Below, piece after piece: positions 46,241 to 58,379 of a stretch of DNA of 64,000 nt. This DNA is from Pinus tabuliformis (Eukaryota > Streptophyta > Pinopsida > Pinales > Pinaceae), in contig CM062804.1 of NCBI GenBank assembly GCA_031772625.1, positions 1,020,928,514-1,020,992,513 of the forward strand, written 5' to 3'. The position numbers and the translations under genes are program-made. A model generated the notes under the pieces. That model worked only from the letters and a program-made list of their open reading frames with translations. It did no database searches and was not told the DNA's origin. Within the stretch, counting starts at the first letter, position 1. Every line of letters begins with the position of its first letter.

Positions 46241-47780
46241 GTACCTCTTATGTAAATTGTTTTGCACCAACATTTTTTACCCTAGTGAAATTAGGGAAAA
46301 ATTTGTCCTTAGGTGTTGGATTGACTAAGGAATATTCTATTCGATGGCATATGATTTTAAAATTTTCTAATTCATACAATATTTTTCCACCTACTGCACC
46401 CTAAACCTCCTCCTCTATCATCGCCCTACTCGCCCTATCTCTATCCTACACCAACTAGTCACATGCATCCTCTTGTAACCTCCCCTACCCACTCCGCCAA
46501 CTCCTATAACTCCTCCTTCTCATCCCACCTTCCTCTAGCTTCTCCATCTCCCCATACACCTCCTACTTCCCACTCCCTTCCCCCTCCACCTCATCCTCCC
46601 TACCCTTATTGTCCCTTACCCACCCTGTCATTCCCTTTTCTTCCACTCACTCTTGCCCTCCTTCTCAACCTCATCCTCCTCCTTCACTTCCTCCTCCTCC
46701 TTCCTCCTTCTAAACCACCTTCTCTTCATCCTTCTCCACGTCGTCTCCCCTCCCATCTCACCCCACCCTCCACCTTCCTCTATGCATCCTAATTTACACT
46801 CAACCTTTTCCTCCTCCTACACCTTCCCTCTTCTCCCATCACTCCTCACCCCACCATCCACCTCTTTTATCCTATTTGTATCATAGTTTCCCCTCACGCT
46901 CCTCCTCTTCATCCTCCTCCTCTCGTTCCTCCCCTTTCTCATCCTCCTCCTTAGCCTCCAACCCCATTCCCTCCTCCTCTCCCCTCAAAACTCCTCCTAT
47001 TGTTTCTCCTATTCCTCCTCCTCTCCCTCTCTCTTTCCCCTTCTCCTCCTATTACACCTCATGTTCCTCCTCACTCCCCTCATGTGCGACCACCACATTC
47101 CCCTCCTCCACCCACTCCTCCTTTCTCACACCACTCCACCTCCTCCCCACTTCGGCCTCTTCCCCTACGCCTCCTCGACCTCCCCCTCCACTTCCTCCTC
47201 CTCCTCTACCCCCATTCCTCCTTCTTCCTCTTCCCCCTTTCCTCCTCCTCCTCCTCTCCTCCATTTCTCCCCAATTCCTCTTTTTCCTCCTCCTCTCCTG
47301 CCCTTTTTCCCTATTCCTCTTCGCCTTTACCTCTGCCTCCTACTCGTTCTCTTCACCTATTCATATTCCCCCATTCCTCTTTGCCTTCACCTCTACCTCC
47401 TCCACCACCTCCTCCTCAGCCTTCCCCTCTTCTCTTATTACTCTTAACCCATTTCTCTTCCCCCTCCACCTCGTCCTCCTCCTCCTCTGTCGTTATTCCT
47501 GTTCGCCCTCCACCACTGCCTCCTCGCCATCCTCACCATCCTCCCCCTCCTCCTCCTTCTTCTACTACCCCTCCCATTCCAATCCCTTTGCCTCTTTCCT
47601 CTCACTCCCCTGCCTCCTTGTTCTCCTCCTCCTCATCATTATCTTCCCCCTCCTCCCCATCCATCTATTCCCTCACCTCCTCTACCTGCCCTCCACCACC
47701 TCCTCTACCTCCCCATCCTTCCCCTTCTCCCTCTCCTCCTTTGTCGCTTCCCCTCCATCGCTTCTTCCTCTACCCCCTAG
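46241..47780. repeat. Polypyrimidine macro-repeat, copy 1
   Basis: Begins with a 150-bp non-repetitive leader (GTACCTCTTATG...CCACCTACTGCACCCTAAA) that recurs at 51470, followed by 1.4 kb of almost pure C/T on the plus strand, built on CCTCCT, CTTCCC and CCTCTTC words. Because TAA, TAG and TGA all need purines, such a tract has no stops in any plus frame; the resulting long frames encode only S, P, L and F, with interruptions, and are not genes. The copy matches 51470-52917 closely apart from indels. Confidence 0.9.
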
Positions 47781-50700
47781 TAAAATTCTTAGAGTTTAGG
47801 ATTTAAGGTTTAGGGTTTAGGGATTCAAGTTAGGGGTTTAGATTTTAGGGTTTAGTGTTTAGGGTTTATACCAATTTAGTAAATTAGTTTAATCAACACT
47901 ATAATAAAAGTTACAAAATTATCTTTCAAATGTTATAAAATGATTATTGTTTAGGGTTTGGGGTTTAGGGTTTGGGGTTTAGGGTTTAGGGTTTATGGTT
48001 TATAAGACTTTACTAAAGGGTTTTATTGAAGGCTTAAATAAAAGTTACAAAATTCTTTTTAAAATGATATTAAATGCTTAGGCTTTAGTGTTTACAGTTT
48101 GGCATTTGGAATTTAGGGTTTATGGTTTATAAGACCTTAGTAAATGATTTTAATAAAGACTTAAATAAAAGTTACAAAACGCTTTTTAGACGGTCAAAAA
48201 ATGCTTAGTGTTTAGGGTTTAGGGTTTACATTTTAGGGTTTATAACACTTTAGTAAATGCTTTTAATAAACACTTAAATAAAAGTTACAAAACGGTTTTT
48301 AAAATGTTATAAAATGCTCAGGATTTAGGGTTTAGGCTCTATGGTTTAGGGTTTTGGGTTTCAAGTTTAGAGTTAAGGGTTTAGGGTTTATAACATTTAA
48401 GTAAATTCTTTTAATAATCACTTAAATAAAAGTTATGGACTGCTTTATAAAATGTTATAAAATGATTAGAGTTTAGGTTTTAGGGTTTTGGGGTTTTGGG
48501 TTTTGGGTTTTGGGTTTATGGTTTAAGGCTTATAACGCTTTAGTAAATTCTTTTAATAAACACTTAAATAAAAGTTACAAAACACTTTTTAAAATGATGT
48601 AAAATGCTTAGGGTTTACGTTTTAGGGTTTTAAACAATTCAGTAAATGCTTTTAATAAACACCTAAATAAAATTTAGAAAACGCTTTTTAAAATGTTATA
48701 AAATACATAGGGTTTAGGTTTTAGGGTTTCATGTGTAGTGTTTGGGGCTTGGTGTTTAGGTTTTATAACACGTAAATTATTTTCATAAACACTTAAATAA
48801 AAGCTACACAACGATTTTTAAAATGTTATAAACCGATTAAGGTTTAGGGTATAGTGTTTAGGGTATGGGATTTACGGTTCAGGGCTTAGGTTTTAGTGTT
48901 TATAAAAACTTAGTAAGTTATTTTGATAAAAAATTAAATAAAGGTTACAAAACACTTTTCAAAATGTTATAAAATACTTAGGGTTTAGGGTTGAGGGTCT
49001 ATAACACTTTAGAAAATGCTTTTAATAAACATTTAAATGAAAGCTACAAAACACTTTTTAAAATGTTATAAAACGATTAGTATTTAGGGTTTGGGGTTTA
49101 GGGTTTAGGGTTCATGTTGTAGGATTTAGGGTTTATAAGGATTTAGCAAAATGCTTAGAGTATAAGATTTAAGGTTTAAGGTTTAGGGTTTCAGGTTAGG
49201 GGTTTAGATTTTAGGGTTTAGTGTTTAGGGTTTATAACGCATTAGTAAATTAGTTTAATAAACACTAATAAAAGTTAAAAAATGATTTTTCAAATGTTAT
49301 AAAATGATTATGGTTTAGGCTTTAGCGTTTAGGGTTTTGGGTTTAGGGTTTTGGGTGGTTTAGCATTTATGGTTTATGTTTTATAAGACTTTAGTAAATG
49401 GTTTTAATGAAGGCTTAAATAAAAGTTACAAAATTCTTTTTTAAATGATATTAAATGCTTAGGGTTTAGTGTTTACGGTTTGGCCTTCAGGATTTAGGGT
49501 TTAGGGTTTATAAGACCTTAGTAAATGATTTTAATAAATACTTAAATAAAAGTTCCAAAACACTTTTTAAGCTATTATAAAATGCTTAGGGTTTAGGTTT
49601 TAGGGTTTATAACACTTTGGTAAATGCTTTTAATAAAAACTTAAATATAAGTTACAAAACGGTTTTTAAAATTTTATAAAATGCTTAGGATTTAGGGTTT
49701 AGGCTCTAGGATTTAGGGTTTCGGGTTTAAATTTTAGGGTTTAGGGTTTATAACACTTGATTAAATGATTTTAATAAACACTTAAATAAAAGTTATTTAT
49801 TGCTTTATAAAATGTTATAAAATGCTTAGTGTTTATGGTTTAGAGTTAAGGGTTTGAGGTTTATTGTTTGGGGTTTAAGGTTTCGGGTTTAGGGTTTTTA
49901 ATTTAGGTTTTATAACACTTTCATAAAAGCTTTTAATAAAAACTTAAATAAAATTTACAAAACACCTTTTAAAATGTTATAAAATGCTTAACATTTATGG
50001 TTTAGGGTTTAGGGTTTAGGGTAGAGTATTTAAGGTTTATAAAATGCTTAGGGTTTAAGGTTTAGGTTTTAAAGTTTATAACACTTTAGTACATGATTTT
50101 AATAAACTTAAACAAAATTTACAAAACACTTTTTAAAATTTTATAAAATGTTTAGGCTATAGGGTTCAAGGTTCATGGTTCAGGGTTTAGGGTTTATGGT
50201 TTATAAGACTTTAGTAAACTCTTTTAATAAACACTTAAATAAAAGTTACAAAACCATTTTTTTAATTCTATAAAATGTTGAGGATTTAGGGTTTAGGGTT
50301 CAAGGTTTTAGGTCGAGGGTTTATGGTTAAGATTTTGGGGTTTAGGGTTTAAGGTTTTAGGTCGAGGGTTTATGGTTAAGATTTTAGTGTTTAGGGGCTA
50401 TAACACTTTAGTAAATGCTTTTAATAAAATTTAAATAAAAGTTACAAAACACTTTTAAAATGTTATAAAATACTTAGGGTTTACAATTTAGGATTTAGGG
50501 TTAGGGGTTTATGGTTTAGAGTTTAGGGTTTAGGATTTATAGCACTTTAGTAGATGTTTTTAGTAAAAACATAGATAACACTTACAAAACATTTTTAAAA
50601 TTGTTATAAAATGCTTAGGGTTTAATTTTTAATATTTTTGGTTAAAGGTTTAGTGTTCATGTTTTTGGGTTTATAACACCTTAGTCATTGTTTTAATAAA

Positions 50701-50845
50701 CACATAAATAAAAGTTACAAAAACTTTTTAAAATGTTATAAAATGCTTAGGGTTCAGTGTTTAGGATTTGGGGTTTAGGGTTTATGGTTTAGGGTTTGGG
50801 GTTTAGGCTTAAGGGTTTCATGTTTAGGGTTTACGGTGTAGGGAT
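47781..50845 (+). repeat. Interstitial telomeric satellite, TTTAGGG-derived
   Basis: About 20 units of roughly 95-240 bp. Each has a block of degenerate TTTAGGG/GTTTAGGG repeats, then a spacer TTTAGTAAATGCTTTTAATAA, ACACTTAAATAAAAGTTACAA and TTTTTAAAATGTTATAAAATG. All units run in the same direction, with the G-rich strand on plus. Point variants of the heptamer (TTTGGGG, TTTAGTG, TTTATGG) show age. This is an internal array, not a chromosome end, since normal sequence lies on both sides. Confidence 0.93.
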
Positions 50846-51060
50846 GAACCACCCCACCTTAAGGGGGTATCCACTACTACATATTACACATAATGCATTC
50901 ATCCTGTGGAGCCTCGAGGAGTTATGAAGAAAAATAAATAAAAGGAAAAAGGTTTATGAAGAAGGGTGGAAAAACAAACGCCGGGGTATCTCATGTACCA
51001 CAATTTTCTCCCTCCTACACTCACATACCCACGTGTGCTCTTCCCTTATTATAGATACTC
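50846..51060. other. Non-telomeric interruption of the satellite
   Basis: A unique stretch (AACCACCCCACCTTAAGGGG... to TCTTCCCTTATTATAG) with no coding signal. It may be a small insertion or a segment of the macro-repeat unit. Confidence 0.5.
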
Positions 51061-51255
51061 ATAAAATTCTTAGGGTTTATGGTTTAGGGATTATGGTTTG
51101 CGTTTTAAGGTTTAGGATTTAGGGTTTATAACATTTTAGTAAATTATTTTAATAAGCAGTTAAATAAAAGTTACAAATAGTTTTTAAAATGTTATAAAAT
51201 TCTTAGGCTTTAGCATTTAGGGTTGAGGGTTTATAATAGTTTAGTAAATGTTTTA
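51061..51255 (+). repeat. Last telomeric satellite units
   Basis: Two more units of the same type (TTAGGGTTTATGG..., AGTTAAATAAAAGTTACAA, TTAGGCTTTAGC). Confidence 0.85.
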
Positions 51256-51469
51256 GGCAAGAGGAGTGTTTAGGTGAAAAAAAGAGCACGCGATCAAGTA
51301 GTTTAACCACCCAATCAATCCATCGATTTGTAAGTGGTCGATCAAGCTTCTTGAGTGCTAAGAAAATAGATTTATTAATATATTTGAATTGAAAATTTAT
51401 GAGCTTGATCTAGCGTTTAAGCTCTCCTAGCTCGACTGGGCTTTCAAGGTCTTAAAATACACATTTCCG
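51256..51469. other. Unique segment before macro-repeat copy 2
   Basis: Contains no recognised feature; it contains ATCAATCCATCGATTTG and ends at CACATTTCCG, where the leader of copy 2 starts. Confidence 0.5.
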
Positions 51470-52802
51470 GTACCTCTTATGCAAATTGTTTTGCACCAAC
51501 CTTTTGTACCCTAGTGAAATTAGGGAAAAATTTGTCCTTAGGTGTTGGATTGACTAAGGAATATTCTATCCAATGGCATATGATTTTAAAATTTTCTAAT
51601 TCATACAATATTTTTCCACCTACTGCACCCTAAACCTCCTCCTCTACCATCGCCCTACTCGCCCTATCTCTATCCTACACCAACTAGTCATATGCATCCT
51701 CTTGTAACCTCCCCTACCCACCCCCCCAACTCCACTAACTCCTCCTTCTCATCCCACCTTCCTCTGGCTTCTCCATCTCCACATACACCTCCTACTTCCC
51801 ACTTCCTTCACCCTCCACCTCATCCTCCCTACCCTTATTGTCCCTTACCCACCCCGTCATTCCCTTGTCTTCCACTCTCTTGCCCTCCTTCTCAACCTCA
51901 TCCTCCTCCTTCCTCCTTCTAACCCACCTTCTCTTCATCCTTATCCACATCTTCTCCCCTCCCATCTCACCCCACCCTCCACCTTCCTCTATGCATCCTA
52001 ATTTCCACTCAACCTTTTCCTCCTCCTCCACCTTCCCTCTTCTCCCATCACTCCTCACCCCACCATCCACCTCTTTTATCCTCTTTGTATCATAGTTTCC
52101 CCTCACGCTCCTCCTCTTCATCCTCCTCCTCTCGTTCCTCCCCTTTCTCATTGTTCCTCTTAGCCTCCAACCCCATTCCCTCCTCCTCTCCCCTCAAAAC
52201 TCCTCCTATTGTTTCTCTTGTTCCTCCTCCTCTCCCTCTCTCTTTCCCCTTCTCCTCCTATTACACTTCATGTTTCTCCTCGCTCCCCTCGACCACCACA
52301 TTCCCCTCCTCCACCCACTCCTCACACCACTCCACCTCCTCCCCATTTTGGCCTCTTCCCCTACGCCTCCCTAACCTTCCCCTCCACCTCCTCCTCCTCC
52401 TCCTCTCCTCCATTTCTCCCCAATTCCTCTTTTTCCTCCTCCTCTCCCGCCATTTTTCCCTATCACTCTTCGCCTTTGCCTATGCCTCCTACTCATTCTC
52501 TTCACCTATTCATATTCCCCCATTCCTCTTTGCCTTCACCTCTGCCTCCTCCGCCACCTCCTCCTCAGCCTTCCCCTCTTCTCTTATTACTCTTAACCCA
52601 TTTCTCTTCCCCCTCCACCTCGTCCTCCTCCTCCTCTGTCGTTATTCCTGTTCCCCCTCCACCACTGCCTCCTCGCCATCCTCACCATCCTCCCCCTCCT
52701 CCTACTACCCCTCCCACTCCTCTCCCTTTGCCTCCTTCCTCTCACTCCCCTACCTCCTCGTTCTCCTCCTCCTCCTCGTCATTATCTTCCCCCTCCTCCC
52801 TG

Positions 52803-53262
52803 TCAGCCTATTCCCTCACCTCCTCTACCTGCCCCTCACAACCTCCTCTACCTCCCCATCCTTCCCCTTCTCCCCCTCCTCCTTTGTCGCTTCCCCTCCA
52901 TCGCTTCTACCTCGACCCCCTCCTCCTCTCCATCCTCCCCCTCATCCGCTTCCTCCTCCACTTTCTCCCCCTCCACCACTCCTCCTCCCACTCCACCATC
53001 CACCACCACCCCCTCCTCCTCCTCCTCCCCCATCAGTCTATTCCCTCACCTCCTCTACCTGCCCCCCACCACCTCCTCTACCTCCCCATCCTTCCCCTTC
53101 TCCCCCTCCTCCTTTGTCACTTCCCCTCCGTCACTTCTTCCTCTACCCCCTCCTCCTCCTATCCATCCTCCCCCTCCTCCACTTCCTCCTCCACCTTCTC
53201 CCCCTCCACCACTCCTCCTCCCACTCCACCATCCACCACCACCCCCTCCTCCTCCTCCCCCT
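52803..53262. repeat. 230-bp tandem duplication in the polypyrimidine tract
   Basis: TCAG(C/T)CTATTCCCTCACC begins at 52803 and 53033. Both copies contain TTTGTC(G/A)CTTCCCCTCC and CTCCACCATCCACCACCACC. Confidence 0.85.
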
Positions 53263-54135
53263 CGAACACCCACCCCTTGCCTCTTTCCCCTCCACCAACC
53301 ACCCCCCCCATTGCCTCCTCCCACTCCATTCTTCCTCTATGGTCTCTCCCCCTCGCCCCTCTGCCTCCTTCCCCTCCCCACTTGCCTCCTCCCCCTATTT
53401 CTCCTCCTCCGCTCCCTCTCTACCACCTCCTCTTCCTCCACTCCATCCTCCTCTCCTCGCCCTCCCCCTCCTCTCTTACACCACACCTATACCTCCCCAT
53501 CCTACCCTGCCTCCTCATCACCCTCAACCTCCTAGTCCTCCTCTGTCCCTTTTCCCTCCTCCTATTCCCCCCTCCTCCCACTCCTCCCCCATCACCTCTT
53601 TTCCCCCCAACTCCTCCACCTCGCCTACCTCTCCATCCTCCCTCGCCGCCTCCTCCTCCTCCACCTCTGCCCCCTCCACCTCTTCCTCCCCCCCTGCCCC
53701 TCCCCCTCACCATCTTTCCCTGCCCCCTCCACCTCTTCCTCCCCCATTGCCCCTCCCCCTCGCCATCTTCCCTTGCCTCCTCCTCCTCCTCCTCCTCCTC
53801 CTCGTGCCTCCTCCAACTCCTCCCCCTCTGCCTTGTCCTCCACCTCCTCTGACTCTGTCTCCCCTACCTCCTCCACCTCTTCCCCCTCCCCCTTCGCCTC
53901 CTCTTTCTTCACCTCCTCTTCCTTCACCTCCTCCTCCCCCCATCCTCTTCCTTCCCCTTTGCCTCTTCCCCCTCCCCCTTCACCTCCTCCTGCTTCACGT
54001 CCTCTTCCTTCGCCTTGCCCTCCCCACATCCTCTACCTCCTCCCCACCCCACTTCCTCCCACAACTCCTCCTCCCCCTCCTCCATCTCCTCCCCCTCCTC
54101 TACCCCTCTGCAACCTCCTTTGGCCCCCTTCCCTG

Positions 54136-54476
54136 CCTCAAACCCTCCTGTGCCTCCTCCACCTCCTCCTCCCACTCCTTCCCCCATGCATCCTCCCACT
54201 CTCCTTCTCCTCGTCTCCCTCTTCGCCCCCTCCTCTGCCTCCCGCTATGACCTAACCCCCCTCCCCTCACCTCCTCCTCCTCCCCCTCCCCTTCCACTAG
54301 CCCCTCCCCTACCTCAAACCCTCCTGTGCCTCCTCCACCTCCTCCTCCCACTCCTTCCCCCCATGCATCCTCCCACTCTCCTTCTCCTCCTCTCCCTCTT
54401 CGCCCCCTCCTCTGCCTCCCGCTATGACCTAACCCCCCTCCCCTCACCTCCTCCTCCTCCCCCTCCCCTTCCACTA
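54136..54476. repeat. 176-bp tandem duplication in the polypyrimidine tract
   Basis: CCTCAAACCCTCCTGTGCC begins at 54136 and 54312. Both contain the rare purine-bearing phrase CCCGCTATGACCTAACC. The copies are nearly identical, so this is a recent event. Confidence 0.9.
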
Positions 54477-55200
54477 TCTCCTCCCCCTACTGTACCCCTG
54501 CGCAGCCTCCTCCACCTCCCTCTGTCCCTCCCCTACCTCCACCCCTCCTCTACATACTCCACCTCCTCCTCCTCCCACTCCTGCTGCCCCCTGCCTCCCA
54601 ACTGCCTCCTCTCACTCGCTTCCTCCTCCTCCGTCTATTCTCACTCCTCCTCTGCCTCACCCTCCAACCTACCCCTCCTCCCCCAATCCTTCACCTTCCA
54701 CCTCCTACCCCCTCCCCTCCTCCTCTACCTCCTCCCCTTCTCCTACCACACCTCCTCTGCCTCCACCCCCTTTTCCTCCTCCACCTCAACCCTACTCCAA
54801 TGACGACTCCTCCCCATCCACACTCCCCCACCAGCTGGCCTCCTCCCACTCCTCCAACTCACCCCTCTTTCGACTCCGCCCCCTGCGACCTACCCGCCAT
54901 ACCACCTCCACTTCCTCCCCACTCCCTTCTCCTCTACCGCCTCCTCCTCCCCCTCACCCTTCCCCCACTCGCCTCCTCCTCTTCCCCCCAACCCAAACTC
55001 CTACACTTCCTCCTCAACCTCTGCCTATTTCCTGCATCTCATCCTCTCCTCCCCCTCCTCCACACCCACCACCTCCTCCACCTCCTCCCTCTCCCCCATG
55101 TGCTCCCCATCCCCGACCCCCTCCACTTAGTCCTCAAGTTCTTCCTATTTCTTCCTCCATCATCTCATCCTCTCCTCCTCCTCCTAAGCCTCCTAACAAA

Positions 55201-55400
55201 AACATAAAAAGAAAAAATAATTACATATCATTTAATTTTATTTATTTATAATACTTACAAATTTTCATATTTTCTCCTCCACGTCATCCTCTCCTCCTCC
55301 TCCTCCTCATCATCATTCTTGAAAAACATAAAAAGAAAAGAAATTACATATTATGTGATTGTGTTTATTTATAATACTTACAAATTTTCATATTTCGTTA
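55201..55400. repeat. Direct repeat of about 125 bp
   Basis: AACATAAAAAGAAAA at about 55201 and 55326, each followed by ATTACATAT(C/T)A and TTATAATACTTACAAATTTTC. A CTCCTCCTC run separates them. Confidence 0.8.
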
Positions 55401-55560
55401 AGATAATAATTCTCATATCAATAGATAAATGATAATCCAATAAACAATCTCCATAAGAAAATTGCAATATAAATAATTAATTAGGCAAAGAACTATTGAA
55501 GTAATAAAATTTATATAAATAATGTCAAACGTTGTTGAGCGAGCACAAAAAGAACTCAAT

Positions 55561-55820
55561 GTTTATTGATAATATCCATAACTATCTAAAATCAATATAT
55601 TAATTATATAAAATCTTTGAAAACCTAAATAAACCAAAAGGAACCAAATGTTTATTGATAATATCCATAACTATCTAAAATCAATATATTAATTATATAA
55701 AGTCTTCGAAAACCTAAATAAACCAAAAGCACAATTAGCATGGACAGAAATCAATATATTAATTATATAAAGTCTTCGAAAACCTAAATAAACCAAAAGC
55801 ACAATTAGCATGGACAGAAA
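55561..55820. repeat. Compound tandem repeats, 89-bp and 70-bp units
   Basis: GTTTATTGATAATATCCATA begins at 55561 and 55650. TCAATATATTAATTATATAA, part of that unit, then begins a 70-bp unit repeated at 55681 and 55751. The copies are almost identical, indicating recent slippage or unequal exchange. Confidence 0.92.
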
Positions 55821-56990
55821 TTCAGGAGAACCAAACATAATTAACATACAAACACAAGAAACTTCTAAAAACCTCCACTGGTCATAGACGTAGATTCTGG
55901 AGACAAGGAACTTGACGGAAGCCCCACTGATCGTAGACGTAAGCAAGATGGAACACCCACATTTTGTTTGATGTGGTCAAAAAAGGATTCCTCGTCAATG
56001 GACCAAATCAAGTTTCCGAAATAGAAAATTACAAAAAAAACCATAATACTAGTTGGTCATGGTCTCCAATACCTTCATTGTTAAGATGTATTTCTAATCT
56101 AATGGTGCATTAAGACAATGTATTAAATAATCACACCATTATACAGATATGTAGTGCTCTATTTCGAAATTGTAACTAGTATAGCACAACACAGAAAAGA
56201 ACAGAACAACACGGTGTTTGGAAATTGTCACCATTCAGCTTTGGTTGTTATGTGTTTATATTTCAGAAGAAAATTTAATTTCCTAGCGATGAGTGAGGAC
56301 TAAGTGTGATTTCGTGTGAGGAGAGACTAATAATAATAAGAAATTGCTCAGAATTTCAAATACGTGAACAAAAGTATAATGGGGCAATAAGCAGAAATAA
56401 ATGTTATCAATAATTGCATAAAAATAATTATAAACAAGACTTCCAAACAAGTGCTCAGCATTTCAAATATGTCAACAAAATTATCCATAAATACTATACA
56501 TAATTGCATGAAAAAATTATAAATAAAACTTTAAAATAAGGATCGAAGGAAAAGCTTTGCTGAATAATGTTAAAATAATTCGAATTGATAGAAATGAATT
56601 ATTTGGAGTGAATGAAGTATTATTGGCAGGTTCATAGGAAGCAGTGAAACATTTCAAAATTTGCCCACACCCTTGCAACTTGAGGTGGGACAACAAAAAG
56701 AGAATCACACGGAAAGCCTTGGTTGAAAGTTTCCAAAGCGAAAGGTGGCAAACAATCCCTGATCATTCAAAATTATCAAATGCTTTTTTATGTACATATT
56801 TTGACTCTAACAAATCTTTTGTTAAATTTTTTTAATGCCAGCCAAATTAAGAACGATTAAATATAGAGAGCCCAGTATTTGAGCAAATTTACCAAATTAT
56901 GAATAAAAAAATAGTTATGGGGTTTTATGTAATCTCATATGTACAAGCTAATTTGGTCGTGGGTGAGCTGGATTAGATATTGAGCCTCTG
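55821..56990. other. Intergenic DNA, no gene seen
   Basis: AT-rich, with a short diverged repeat (CACTG(G/A)TC(A/G)TAGACGTA at about 55876 and 55925). Nothing else is supported. Confidence 0.5.
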
Positions 56991-56999
56991 CATCGGCAA

Positions 57000-57265
57000 G
57001 GAGGGAGTCTGGGGGAGCTGGAGAGGATAAAGGGGTAGCCCAACAACTGAGCAGCCTCTGCATCAATATGGAGCTGGAGAGGATAAAGGGGTGACCCAAC
57101 AACTGAGCAGCCTCTGCATCAATATGGAGGGTGTCTCGGGGAGCTTGAGAGGATAAAGGGGTGACCCAACAGCTCAGCAACCTCGGCATCAATATGGAGG
57201 GTGTCTTAGGGGGAGATGGAGAGGGGTGTCTTGGGGACAAATGGAGAGGATAAAGGGGTAACCCA
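57000..57265. repeat. Minisatellite of about 55-70 bp, four copies
   Basis: GAGCTGGAGAGGATAAAGGG, (A)CCCAACAACTGAGCAGCC and TCTGCATCAATATGGAGG recur, with the last copy partial. The minus-strand frame through it (56935-57288) is open because of the repeat and shows no domain. Confidence 0.85.
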
Positions 57266-57574
57266 AATAAAATCCATATGGTCCACATATGCCTATAGAG
57301 AAAACTCGAGCCATTAAATTACAAGTCCAACATAACCGAGAAATTCAATATAAACCAAATATATTGAATCCAAATATAAAACCAGAAATTCAATCTGAGT
57401 GATATCGAAGGGCACCTCGAGACATACAAGCAGAGGTATCTATGTTATAGTTAGAGAGCGAGAGAATAGGCAGCAGGACCGGTGACGTTTGACTAATCGA
57501 TTCCTGAACATCTGGAAGGGATACCCTCCAGAATCCAACCCCACCTCCTGAACCTACTCATTCTCGATCTCCCA

Positions 57575-58215
57575 GGCAAGGAATGAAAATGGTAACCAAA
57601 AAACCGATATAGTGGTAACCAAATAACTGATATATATTTTTGGATAATAGGTAGGTTTCAGGCTTCAACTACGACTGGTAAAAAAATATCACTGAAGAGC
57701 AAGTCACGAATGATAAAATAAATCAATGAAGAGCGTTCTGGGGGCCCTTGGATGTAATATGCTTAATCTAGAAATAGCTAATGCAGATTGCATCAATAAT
57801 TCAGTGCAAAACCTGAGATAGCTAATGCAGAAACAACCCCATATATTATTTACGAAACAGATAGAAAGATAAGGGAGAAGCTTACCCACTTTTACAAGAA
57901 ATTGAATGCAATCTGAACAATCTCTTAATGACACATGCATTTGACGATGACTTTAAAACAGAGTCAGCCAAGAAAATGTTGTGCTTACCTTCGAGGGATG
58001 AATCCACATTGATAGACATGATATTTTCAAGGGTTGCGGTGCTGCTGAAGCCCTTAGATTCAATGTCTACATAGCAGGAATAATCTGGGAGAATGGCTGC
58101 TGCATTGGGAGACGATGCGTAAAACAAATGATGTGACCGAGAAACCCTGCAGCGTAAGTCCATCGCTCGATAACGAAACACAAAAGCCAATTCTAGAGCA
58201 AGCACCGGCCTATGC
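57575..58215 (-). other. Uninterrupted copy of the host-like exon/intron region
   Basis: Homologous on the minus strand to 26670-26950 plus 33957-34290. It shows that those two pieces were contiguous before the copia composite inserted, and it contains the presumed first exon at 57989-58163 followed by intron sequence. Confidence 0.75.
57989..58163 (-). CDS. Possible first coding exon of an unrecognised gene
   Basis: On the minus strand, an ATG at 58163 in the context CGAGCGATGG opens MDLRCRVSRSHHLFYASSPN and continues through DYSCYVDIESKGFSS and NIMSINVDSSLE to a strong splice donor, AAG|GTAAGC, at 57988. The N-terminus is R/S/H-rich with few acids, compatible with an organelle-targeting peptide, but I do not recognise the protein. 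The frame also runs upstream to 58247, so the start is uncertain. The diverged copy at 26721-26891 keeps the frame but has lost the donor. The downstream exons were not found. Confidence 0.4.
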
Positions 58216-58379
58216 ACTGTATACGAAGGTGTAATTACGCCCTTCAAAACCGGCTAAGGTAAGGGTCGCCGTTAACTCCATCTTTTAACAGCGGGCTCTC
58301 AGGAATTTCTCCTCCAGAAAAACGCTTCGACGCCGGCCATATTCAAAAGGCATGCCCGATTTCTCTCGCTTTCTGTAAC

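Larger units (their letters stand above)
51470..55195. repeat. Polypyrimidine macro-repeat, copy 2 (expanded)
   Basis: Same leader as copy 1, then about 3.6 kb of C/T-rich sequence on plus, with the G/A complement on minus. It contains a plus-strand frame of 721 codons (52085-54250) made almost only of S, P, L and F, and several minus-strand G/E/R/K frames; these follow from the base bias. The part after 52917 has no counterpart in copy 1 and contains secondary duplications. Alternative explanations such as a proline-rich cell-wall protein are unlikely, because no frame shows a regular peptide repeat or a signal peptide. Confidence 0.9.

Noticed and set aside
47781..51255. True chromosome end
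   Set aside because: The telomeric repeats are degenerate, broken by a conserved spacer, and flanked by ordinary sequence on both sides.
52085..54250. 721-codon S/P/L/F-rich open frame, and similar ones at 46876-47806, 52209-53852 and 54015-54803
   Set aside because: A strand made of C and T cannot contain a stop codon, and only F, S, L and P codons are available. The composition is exactly this, all frames are open, and there is no signal peptide or regular peptide motif.
56935..57288. 117-codon minus-strand frame rich in L, P and S
   Set aside because: It lies on the four-copy minisatellite and has no recognisable domain.
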